This document shows positions 8,216 to 15,487 of a stretch of 64,000 bases of DNA, piece after piece. Source of the stretch: Wukongibacter sp050859025 (GTDB lineage: Bacteria; Bacillota; Clostridia; Peptostreptococcales; Caminicellaceae); assembly GCF_050859025.1 (NCBI RefSeq), contig NZ_CP138200.1, positions 3,596,001-3,660,000 of the forward strand, in the 5' to 3' direction. The translations under genes were made by a program, and so were the position numbers. Below the pieces are notes generated by a model that saw only the letters and a program-made list of their open reading frames with translations, ran no database searches and was not told the DNA's origin. The number at the start of each line of letters is the position of its first letter. The first letter of the stretch is position 1.

Positions 8216-9262
8216 TTATCTTTCAATAAAGTCTCTCATATCACCCATAATTGCTCTAGGTACAGGTAAATCTAACATTGTCTTAAGTCCTGCAGAAGCA
8301 TTGATAACTTGAGGAATCATGTTTACACACATAGCTATAGTACCAAGTCCACCTTCAACCTCAGGCTTAATTGACATATTTACTTCTGGAGTACCTTTAA
8401 TTGTTATATAGTCTCCTGTGAAAGTTCCTTCCATTTCAGGCTCGATTTGTTGTGGATGAATCATGTCAATCTTCACTTCACCATCAACATAACCTTGTCC
8501 AGTCATGTTAACTCCCGCAACATCTCCAGCAGCTGCAAATCCATGTGGTGATTTTCTATCTACGCTTGTAACAATAGGCTTCATTTGCTGCTCGAACTTA
8601 CCAACCTTCCATCCAATAGCATCAGCAATCATTTGAATAGATTCAGCAAATCCAACATGACCTGCCATAGTACCTTCTTCACAACGTCTATTGAATTCAT
8701 CAACCTTCATTCCAACGCCTTGTTCTTCCATAACAGTATGTCCAAATGGAGATAAACTATTAACTCGTTTAGCTTCGATATGCTCTACATCTGTCATACA
8801 TCCAGTTAAGCAAACAACTAGCAAGTCCATTATTAAGCCCGGATTAATACCAGTACCTAAAATAGTAACTCCATTTTCCTTTGCAATTCTGTCAAGCTCT
8901 GCAGCTAGTTCTGGCTCTTGAGCTTTTGGGTAAGCCATTTCTTCAGCTGTAGAGATAACGTTTACCTTTTGCTCTAAACAATACTTAAGTCTAGGAAAAG
9001 CTGACTTAGTAAATGAGTCAGTTGCTGTTAAACAAAGATCACAAGATTTTTCAGTTACAACTTCTTCTATATTAGAGTTTATTATAACTGGCTTTCTATC
9101 TCCTCTTTCAACTCCTAAAACCTCGTATATATCCTTTCCTACTCTATCTTCATCTCTGTCACAAACCCCAACGATTTCTACACCTTTCTTGTTAAGTAAC
9201 ATCTTAGCCATTCCACTTCCCATTGCTCCAAATCCCCAAATCGCTACTTTTACATTTTCCAT
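8216..9262 (-). CDS. ord: 2,4-diaminopentanoate dehydrogenase
   Basis: A 348-residue NAD(P)-dependent oxidative deaminase of (2R,4S)-2,4-diaminopentanoate to 2-amino-4-oxopentanoate. The N-terminal Rossmann motif is IWGFGAMGSGM (residues 8-18); the architecture resembles dihydrodipicolinate reductase/homoserine dehydrogenase-type enzymes. The ATG follows GGAGGTG at 6 bases. It is the first gene of the ornithine operon, about 35 bases downstream of the likely start set by a sigma-54 promoter. It feeds OrtAB directly. Confidence 0.94.
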   Translation of the reverse strand: MENVKVAIWGFGAMGSGMAKMLLNKKGVEIVGVCDRDEDRVGKDIYEVLGVERGDRKPVIINSNIEEVVTEKSCDLCLTATDSFTKSAFPRLKYCLEQKVNVISTAEEMAYPKAQEPELAAELDRIAKENGVTILGTGINPGLIMDLLVVCLTGCMTDVEHIEAKRVNSLSPFGHTVMEEQGVGMKVDEFNRRCEEGTMAGHVGFAESIQMIADAIGWKVGKFEQQMKPIVTSVDRKSPHGFAAAGDVAGVNMTGQGYVDGEVKIDMIHPQQIEPEMEGTFTGDYITIKGTPEVNMSIKPEVEGGLGTIAMCVNMIPQVINASAGLKTMLDLPVPRAIMGDMRDFIER

Positions 9263-9308
9263 TTTATAGCACCTCCGAATTTTCTATGTTTTTCACACTA
9301 AATATATT

Positions 9309-9324
9309 AGCAATTCCCATGCCA
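9309..9324 (-). promoter_or_regulatory. Sigma-54 (-24/-12) promoter of the ornithine operon
   Basis: The minus strand reads TGGCATGGGAATTGCT, which matches the consensus TGGCACG-N4-TTGCW at all fixed positions but one. The GG and GC dinucleotides have the required spacing. It lies 47 bases before the ord start codon and directly downstream of a gene for a sigma-54 activator, which agrees with its use. Confidence 0.9.
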
Positions 9325-9352
9325 TAATAATATTAAAATGAAATTCATTTTC

Positions 9353-9407
9353 TGAACATTTTTGAATATTTATGAGTCTTTTCTTATAAAATTATGAATA
9401 TTTATGA
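9353..9407 (-). promoter_or_regulatory. Direct repeats upstream of the sigma-54 promoter
   Basis: TGAATATTTATGA occurs at 9363-9375 and again at 9395-9407, 32 bp apart (about three helical turns), with a related TGAACATTTTTGA overlapping the first (9353-9365). They lie 40-85 bp upstream of the -24 box and could bind the activator or another regulator. Confidence 0.5.
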
Positions 9408-9455
9408 ATTACTAACTCATATTTTTCTTCCTTCAGCTTTTTCAAAAAAGAAAAA

Positions 9456-9490
9456 GCAAAATATTTTGCATTATATGCAAATTATTTTGC
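9456..9490. promoter_or_regulatory. Paired palindromes, likely upstream activator sites
   Basis: GCAAAATATTTTGC (9456-9469) is a perfect 14-bp palindrome. GCAAATTATTTTGC (9477-9490) is a one-mismatch copy exactly 21 bp (two helical turns) away. They lie 130-180 bp upstream of the sigma-54 promoter, the usual place for enhancer sites of Fis-type activators, just past the activator gene. The same palindrome recurs at 10868-10881. Confidence 0.65.
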
Positions 9491-9491
9491 T

Positions 9492-10913
9492 CTAAGTACT
9501 TAATTTAAACTTTCTCATTTTGTATTGTAGGTTTTGTCTAGATATTCCTAATTCTTTTGAGGCTCTAGTAATATTAAATTCATTCTTATCTAAATAACTC
9601 TTAATTATTTTTCTCTCTATATTCTCTAAATAATCACCTAGATTCTCAAATTCCTCAAACTTATTTACTTCTTTATACTCAGTGTTTAGAGATTCATTTT
9701 GCATCATTAGTTCTTCAACATATGATGGAAGGTGTTCTTTTTTAATTACATGTTCCTCTATAACCATATTCATGGCTGATTCAATAAAATTCTCAAGTTC
9801 TCTGACATTACCAGGCCAAGAATATTTTAAAAATGCTTCTAAAAGTTCTTCTGATATCATCCAAACATCTTTGTTTAACTTTTTGTTATAATATCTTATA
9901 AAGTAATCTATAAGTAGTGAGATATCTTCTTTACGTTTTTTTAAAGGAGGTATATTGATGCTTATTACATTTATCCTATAGTACAAGTCCTTCCTTATAT
10001 TTTTTTTCTCAATTGCTTCAATGGGATTTTCATTGGTTGCAGCTATAATCCTTACATCAATTGATATATCCTTTAGTCCTCCAACCCTTCTAACATACCC
10101 CTCCTGAAGAACTCTTAACAGCTTTGCCTGTAATGGCAAGCTCATTGAGTTTATTTCATCTAAAAATAAGGTTCCTCCATTTGCTTGTTCAAACAAACCC
10201 GGTCTATCTACTGCACCTGTAAAGCTCCCCTTACTCGTTCCAAATAATATACTCTCTAACAGGTTTTCTGGAAGAGCAGCACAGTTTTGGGCTATAAACG
10301 GCTTGTTCTTTCTTTCACTTTCATAGTGTATACTTTGAGCAAATAACTCCTTTCCAGTTCCTGTATCTCCATATATAAGTACGCTTGATGAGGTTTTACA
10401 TGCTCTTTTAGCGAAGGCAATGGCCTTTATGAATGATTTATCATTTCCAATTATATTATCAAAGGTAAAGTGCTTCTTTATCTTTTTTTCACTCTTAACT
10501 GGCTCAATGAGTCTTTCTTGAAGCTTAATTATCTGTTCTGATAAGTTACTTACATTTGTAATATTCTTTGCTATTTCAATAGCTCCAATAATTTTTGATT
10601 TTTCGACAAGTGGAAGGGTGGTATTAATTGTAGAGATTTTCTTTCCCTTTAGGTTTAAATAGCTTTGCTTAAATTGCTCTATTGTTTTACCTGTCTTTAA
10701 TACCTTTATAAGGGTACTAGTTTCATCATTCAGGCTCGGAAATACTTCCAGCAAATGCTTGCCTATTACTTGCTTTTCCTCTAAACCTTCAATCTCAACC
10801 ATAGCTGAATTATAAAATATTGTTTTACCGCTTTCGTCTATTACATGAATACCTTCTTCTATATGGGGCAAAATATTTTGCACTATATGATTTAATATTT
10901 TGGTGTTTTCCAA
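9492..10913 (-). CDS. Sigma-54-dependent activator of the ornithine operon
   Basis: A 473-residue enhancer-binding protein. Residues about 10-125 form a PAS-type sensor domain. The AAA+ domain has Walker A GDTGTGKE (182-189), the sigma-54 contact loop GSFTGA (229-234; most relatives have GAFTGA) and Walker B GGTLFLDE (246-253). A Fis-type helix-turn-helix (ITRASKELGISRQNLQYKM) ends the protein. Start is TTG, 7 bases after GGGGGAG; no better start is present. It has no receiver domain, so a small ligand, perhaps an amino acid, is probably sensed by the PAS domain; this is inference. It sits just upstream of the ord operon, which has a sigma-54 promoter, and so most likely activates it. Confidence 0.9.
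   Translation of the reverse strand: MENTKILNHIVQNILPHIEEGIHVIDESGKTIFYNSAMVEIEGLEEKQVIGKHLLEVFPSLNDETSTLIKVLKTGKTIEQFKQSYLNLKGKKISTINTTLPLVEKSKIIGAIEIAKNITNVSNLSEQIIKLQERLIEPVKSEKKIKKHFTFDNIIGNDKSFIKAIAFAKRACKTSSSVLIYGDTGTGKELFAQSIHYESERKNKPFIAQNCAALPENLLESILFGTSKGSFTGAVDRPGLFEQANGGTLFLDEINSMSLPLQAKLLRVLQEGYVRRVGGLKDISIDVRIIAATNENPIEAIEKKNIRKDLYYRINVISINIPPLKKRKEDISLLIDYFIRYYNKKLNKDVWMISEELLEAFLKYSWPGNVRELENFIESAMNMVIEEHVIKKEHLPSYVEELMMQNESLNTEYKEVNKFEEFENLGDYLENIERKIIKSYLDKNEFNITRASKELGISRQNLQYKMRKFKLST
10868..10881. promoter_or_regulatory. Copy of the activator palindrome inside the activator gene
   Basis: GCAAAATATTTTGC, identical to the site at 9456-9469, and the following 8 bases also match at 7 positions. 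It lies in codons 11-16 of the activator gene, just after the start codon. Possible autoregulation site; chance cannot be excluded, because it codes for ordinary residues (VQNILP). Confidence 0.45.
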
Positions 10914-11172
10914 ATTATCTCCCCCTTGTTTTCAAAGGTCATTTACTCATTTTTCAGATCCAAATTTTTATAGCATTTCTCAAACTGTCTATTTTACTCG
11001 TTAAATCTATAAGTAGTTCTTCATTGTTTCAAACTTGTAGCACCTCTGAATTATAATTAATTTCTACATATTAATATATAAATTATTCTTTCTGAAAAAT
11101 TAGTTAATATTATATTTATGCATAATTAGAAAACTTAAGATTTTTCTACATATTATGAAAAATGACTCAAAA

Positions 11173-11598
11173 CTACTCTATAATTTCAGTTATCTCAGAC
11201 AAATATTTTTTACTTTCTTTAAACTTATCATCATTTTTTCTAATAATAAGATAGGTTATACTTAACAATATTCCCCCGATAAATAGAGAGTATAATTCGA
11301 TACCCTTTGTTATTCCTAAAAGAGTTAAGATGGCTTTCCCACCTGCAATTCCACATATTAGCATAATCAATGGTATACCATAGGCTATAAAGGCTGCCGT
11401 CAATACATTTGGAGTTTCCATATTAACCATAACCTTATCTCCTACATCGGCACTGGCTAAGTTTAATGCTTCAATCTTCATATTCATATTTTCTTCTCCA
11501 ATATGACATGCTCCACAATTGCCACAGGCAGAATGCTTCATTAACATAACCGTAGCATTTCCTTTGTCTATTGCTATAACTCTTCCTTCTCTTCTCAT
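11173..11598 (-). CDS. RseC/SoxR-reducing-system-like membrane protein
   Basis: A 141-residue protein with the layout of the RseC/MucC family: an N-terminal domain with a cysteine cluster CGNCGAC (C25, C28, C31) and two membrane helices near residues 67-87 and 98-118, followed by a charged tail. In other bacteria RseC-type proteins support reduction of SoxR or electron-transport maturation together with Rnf complexes; the clostridial role is not established. The start chosen is the ATG before AGAAGAGAAGG, with GGTGGAGGG upstream; an upstream frame extends into the binding site. It is 26 bases after a CsoR-type repressor gene and probably shares its transcript, which suggests control by metal or thiol stress. 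Confidence 0.75.
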   Translation of the reverse strand: MRREGRVIAIDKGNATVMLMKHSACGNCGACHIGEENMNMKIEALNLASADVGDKVMVNMETPNVLTAAFIAYGIPLIMLICGIAGGKAILTLLGITKGIELYSLFIGGILLSITYLIIRKNDDKFKESKKYLSEITEIIE

Positions 11599-11624
11599 CG
11601 CTCTCACCCTCCACCTATTAGTTA

Positions 11625-11897
11625 TCACTTTATAAACTTCAACATTGTATCAATTAATTCGTCTATTACTTCACCTTCAGGGTTATTCTGTAGGGAATTC
11701 TTTATACATCCCTTTAAATGGTTCTCTAAAATTATTCCACCTACTTTATTCATAGCCGAGCGAACAGCTGCTATTTGTACCAATATATCATTACAATATC
11801 TATCATCTTCAATCATTTTTTGTATGCCCTTTACTTGACCTTCGATTCTCTTTAACCTTTTAAGCAGAGCATCCTTTTCATTAGAATAGGAATTCAT
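11625..11897 (-). CDS. CsoR/FrmR-family metal- or thiol-sensing repressor
   Basis: A 90-residue all-helical repressor of the DUF156 family. The copper-type ligand set is present: C35 (DRYCNDI), H60 and C64 (ENHLKGC). RIEGQVKGIQKMI near the start is the family signature. Such proteins bind Cu(I), other metals or sulfur species and release the DNA. No copper ATPase or chaperone is next to it; only the RseC-like gene follows, so its regulon here may be that gene and itself. The ligand set suggests copper, but persulfide sensing (CstR) keeps the two cysteines as well. Confidence 0.85.
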   Translation of the reverse strand: MNSYSNEKDALLKRLKRIEGQVKGIQKMIEDDRYCNDILVQIAAVRSAMNKVGGIILENHLKGCIKNSLQNNPEGEVIDELIDTMLKFIK

Positions 11898-12010
11898 TAC
11901 ATCACCTCATTATTATTCTTAAATATCAACACTTTCAAGTGACTTTCAGAGTATATTGTTACAAGTTCCCATAGTTTTTATGTATCTTATTGGCAATTAG
12001 ATTATTACAA

Positions 12011-12058
12011 ATTCCCCATATCTATAGGTTATCATATCTCTCTATAAATATGGGGAAT
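12011..12058 (-). terminator. Terminator-like stem after aspS
   Basis: An 11-bp perfect inverted repeat (ATTCCCCATAT / ATATGGGGAAT) with a 26-base loop, 12 bases after the aspS stop. The following T tract is weak, so efficiency is uncertain. Confidence 0.55.
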
Positions 12059-12069
12059 AATTTTGCCTA

Positions 12070-13854
12070 TTATTCTATATCTTCAACTAATTGAATCTTA
12101 AGCTCTTCTAATTGGTCTTTATCGGCAATAGAAGGAGCATCAGTAAGAAGACATCTTGCATCTTGAGTTTTCGGGAATGCTATTACGTCTCTAATATTAT
12201 CTGTACCAGTTAAGGTCATAGTCAATCTGTCAAGTCCATAAGCAATTCCACCATGCGGAGGAGTTCCATATTTAAATGCATCTATTAGAAATCCGAATTT
12301 TTCATTAGCTTCCTCTTCACTAAATCCAAGGGCTTTAAACATTCTTTCTTGAAGATTAGAATCATGTATTCTAATACTACCCCCACCAATTTCTGAACCA
12401 TTTATTACTAAGTCATAGGCCTTAGCTCTAGCTTCTTCAGGATTAGACTCTATAATATCTAAATCCTCTTCAAGTGGTGATGTAAATGGATGATGTTTAG
12501 CATAAAGTCTGCCATCCTCCTCATCGTATTCAAATAATGGGAAGTCAGTTACCCACAATATTTTGTACTCGCTTTCATCTATTACTCCAAGTTTTTTTGC
12601 AATCTCAATTCTCAGTGCACCAAGTGTCGCGTATACAACCGATGGCTTATCGGCTACAAATAAAATTAAGTCTCCTGCTGAAGCCTCCATTTTATCAGTT
12701 ATAGCCTTAATATCTTCTTCACTCAAGAACTTAGCTATTGGAGAATCTATACCTTCATCCGTCAACTTCATCCATGCAAGCCCTTTAGCTCCATAGGTCT
12801 TAGCAAATTTCTCAAGGTTTTTCATACCTTTTTTGCTAAATTTATCTGCTCCATCATTGATATTAATAGCTTTTACATCGTTACCATCCTTAACAGTATC
12901 TGCAAAAACTCCAAACCCACAATCTTTTACAGTCTCGTTTAAATTTTTAAGCTCATACCCAAAACGTAGGTCTGGTTTATCACTACCATATCTCTCCATA
13001 GCTTCCTTGTATGGCATTCTCATAAAAGGTGTATTAAGTTCTATTCCATTAACCTCTTTAAATACCTTTGAAACAAGTCTTTCATTTATTTCAAGTATAT
13101 CCTCTACATCAATAAAAGACATTTCAATATCCACCTGAGTAAATTCAGGCTGTCTATCTGCTCTTAAGTCCTCATCCCTAAAACACTTTACTATTTGGTA
13201 GTACTTATCAAAGCCTGAAACCATTAATAATTGCTTAAATATTTGAGGCGACTGAGGTAGTGCATAGAATTTTCCAGCGTTAACTCTACTTGGAACAAGA
13301 TAGTCCCTCGCACCTTCTGGAGTCGGCTTAGTTAATACTGGAGTCTCTATATCTAAGAATCCATTTTCATCAAGGAAATCTCTAATAGTGGAAGCAATTT
13401 TACTTCTAGTTTTCAGTAGCTTTTGCATCTTAGGCTTTCTAAGATCTAAATATCTATATTTTAGTCTTAATCTTTCACCAGCATCATCTTCATCCTTTAT
13501 ATGGATAGGTGGTATTTCTGATTCCGATAGAATTTTAAGCTTTTCAGCAAAAACTTCTATTTCTCCAGTTTCTAAATTTTGATTTATTGATTCTCTCTTA
13601 GTTATTTTTCCTTTTATAGCTATTACAAACTCGCCTCTAATCTTTTCAGCCTTGCTGAAGGCTTCTTCTGACACATCCTTATCAAATACGATTTGCATAA
13701 GACCCTCTCTATCTCTTAGGTCTACAAATATTAATCCCCCTAAATCTCTTCTTCTTTGAACCCATCCCATTAATACAACTTCTTTACCAATATCCTCAGT
13801 TCTTAGTAATCCACACATGTGGGTTCTCTTCATTCCACTTAACATTTCAGCCAT
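12070..13854 (-). CDS. aspS: Aspartyl-tRNA synthetase
   Basis: A 594-residue class II synthetase of bacterial type, with an N-terminal OB-fold anticodon domain (VQRRRDLGGLIFVDLRDREG), class II motif 2 around FRDEDLRADRQPEF, the bacterial GAD insertion, and motif 3 GIAYGLDRL near the end. Length is normal. The ATG is preceded by GGAGG and directly abuts the hisS stop codon, so hisS and aspS form one operon, controlled by the T-box leader upstream. Confidence 0.97.
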   Translation of the reverse strand: MAEMLSGMKRTHMCGLLRTEDIGKEVVLMGWVQRRRDLGGLIFVDLRDREGLMQIVFDKDVSEEAFSKAEKIRGEFVIAIKGKITKRESINQNLETGEIEVFAEKLKILSESEIPPIHIKDEDDAGERLRLKYRYLDLRKPKMQKLLKTRSKIASTIRDFLDENGFLDIETPVLTKPTPEGARDYLVPSRVNAGKFYALPQSPQIFKQLLMVSGFDKYYQIVKCFRDEDLRADRQPEFTQVDIEMSFIDVEDILEINERLVSKVFKEVNGIELNTPFMRMPYKEAMERYGSDKPDLRFGYELKNLNETVKDCGFGVFADTVKDGNDVKAININDGADKFSKKGMKNLEKFAKTYGAKGLAWMKLTDEGIDSPIAKFLSEEDIKAITDKMEASAGDLILFVADKPSVVYATLGALRIEIAKKLGVIDESEYKILWVTDFPLFEYDEEDGRLYAKHHPFTSPLEEDLDIIESNPEEARAKAYDLVINGSEIGGGSIRIHDSNLQERMFKALGFSEEEANEKFGFLIDAFKYGTPPHGGIAYGLDRLTMTLTGTDNIRDVIAFPKTQDARCLLTDAPSIADKDQLEELKIQLVEDIE

Positions 13855-15123
13855 TTATAAAACCTCCACTCTATTTACTATTTCATCAACTATTGAATCT
13901 AAAGCTATTTCATCTTGATTTCCTGTTTCCATATTCTTCAATGAAACAACATTATTATCAAGCTCATTATCTCCAATTACTATAGTATATAAACTATTTA
14001 GTTTATTTGAGAATTTAAACTGTGCCTTTGTACTTCTCCCCATGTGATCTATATCTACAGCAACCATATTCATTCTTAGTTTTTGAGATATTTCAATTGC
14101 TCTCTCATAGGCTCTGTCTCCCATAGTTACTATAAACACATCTATTCCCTTAGGCTCAGGAATATTAATATTATTATTCTCCAAGGTAAGAAGCAATCTT
14201 TCAATCCCTAGGCCAAATCCTACACCTGGAGTTTCTGGTCCTCCTACTTCTTCTACTAGCCCATCATATCGTCCTCCACCACATACAGTAGCTTGAGATC
14301 CTATTTCTCTAGATATAATTTCAAAGGCAGTTCTATTATAATAATCTAATCCCCTCACAATTCTTGGGTCTATCTCATATTCTAATTCCATAAGATCTAG
14401 GTATTTTTGAAGCTTATTAAAATGTTCCCTACACTCATCACATATGTAATCAAGTATAAGAGGTGCATCCTTAATCTCTTCCTGGCATTCTTCCTTTTTA
14501 CAGTCAATAATTCTCATTGGATTTCTCTCATATCTATCCGAACAGGTATTACATAATTTATCTAATTTTTGCTTCAGAAACTCCCTTAGTGCCTCACTAT
14601 ATTTTTGTCTACATTTCGGACATCCTATACTATTTATTTTAAGTTCAAGATTCTCCAATCCTAATTTCTTAAAAAATGTCATCGCAACACTTATTACTTC
14701 AGCATCTACGGAAGGATTCTTAGCACCAAATACCTCTACTCCAAACTGGTGAAAAGCTCTTAATCTTCCTGCTTGAGGCCTTTCATATCTAAAACAAGGT
14801 GTAATATAAAAGAGCTTAGTAGGCTGTGCATCTGCATAAATCTTATTCTCTACAAAGGCTCTTACAACTGGAGCTGTACCTTCTGGCTTTAATGTAATAT
14901 CTCTACCGCCATTATCACTAAATGTATACATCTCTTTTTGAACTATATCAGTGGTTTCTCCAACGCTTCTTTTAAATAGCTCTGTATGTTCAAATACCGG
15001 TGTTCTTATTTCCTTATAGCCAAATTTTTCACATATCTCACTAAACATTTTTTCTACATAGGCCCATTTATAAACCTTTGATGGTAATACATCCTTTGTT
15101 CCTCTTGGAGCTTTAGTTAACAT
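13855..15123 (-). CDS. hisS: Histidyl-tRNA synthetase
   Basis: A 422-residue class II synthetase. RGTKDVLP starts the core, FRYERPQAGRLRAFHQFG is motif 2, and the histidine signature RGLDYYNRTAFE is present. A C-terminal anticodon-binding domain follows. The ATG follows AAGGAGG at 7 bases. It is the first gene after a T-box leader and is directly followed by aspS. Confidence 0.97.
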   Translation of the reverse strand: MLTKAPRGTKDVLPSKVYKWAYVEKMFSEICEKFGYKEIRTPVFEHTELFKRSVGETTDIVQKEMYTFSDNGGRDITLKPEGTAPVVRAFVENKIYADAQPTKLFYITPCFRYERPQAGRLRAFHQFGVEVFGAKNPSVDAEVISVAMTFFKKLGLENLELKINSIGCPKCRQKYSEALREFLKQKLDKLCNTCSDRYERNPMRIIDCKKEECQEEIKDAPLILDYICDECREHFNKLQKYLDLMELEYEIDPRIVRGLDYYNRTAFEIISREIGSQATVCGGGRYDGLVEEVGGPETPGVGFGLGIERLLLTLENNNINIPEPKGIDVFIVTMGDRAYERAIEISQKLRMNMVAVDIDHMGRSTKAQFKFSNKLNSLYTIVIGDNELDNNVVSLKNMETGNQDEIALDSIVDEIVNRVEVL

Positions 15124-15165
15124 TTTATAACCTCCTTCTTTGGTCTAAGGTCAATTTTTTCAAAT

Positions 15166-15210
15166 AAAAAAACTCCCTTCCTATGCTTAATAATCATAGG
15201 GACGAGAGTT
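15166..15210 (-). terminator. T-box terminator
   Basis: On the minus strand a long stem (AACTC.C..TCCCTATG / CATAGGA.GGGAGTT) is followed by seven T. It lies just after the T-box sequence and 40 bases before the hisS start, the standard place for the regulated terminator. Confidence 0.9.
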
Positions 15211-15425
15211 AATAATTCCCGCGGTGCCACCCTAGTTGGATAATCCCACTTATAAATAACCAAAACTTTGCCTTGAACTTGGCTATTATTCACAGTTAAC
15301 GCCTGTCTACGTACTATCTTTATATTTTGAATAGTATGCTCAGAGGTGTCTTCTCCATAATTTTGATGTCAGTATCCCAGCTCACCTGACTCTCTGTAAT
15401 CATTATTATAGGTACTCTTCCTCTT
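15166..15425 (-). promoter_or_regulatory. T-box leader of hisS-aspS
   Basis: The canonical T-box AGGGTGGCACCGCG is at 15220-15233, followed by the terminator stem. Upstream, Stem I elements are recognisable: AGAGAG, then GGAGAA, the specifier and CCTCTGAGC. The specifier triplet is GAC (15348-15350), an aspartate codon, followed so that a histidine codon CAC overlaps it in GACAC. Uncharged tRNA should pair there and prevent termination, raising both synthetases. Confidence 0.93.
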
Positions 15426-15458
15426 CTTTGCTGTTAAACTATTATAAAGTTTTCATTT

Positions 15459-15487
15459 ATTATAAATCACTCTTACTATTATGTCAA
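15459..15487 (-). promoter_or_regulatory. Sigma-A promoter of the hisS-aspS leader
   Basis: TTGACA, 17 bases, TATAAT: a perfect consensus. It overlaps the last codons of hemZ and lies about 30 bases before the T-box leader. Confidence 0.85.

Noticed and set aside
10914..11172. Second sigma-54 promoter upstream of the activator gene
   Set aside because: No GG-N10-GC element found on the minus strand; only AT-rich DNA is visible.
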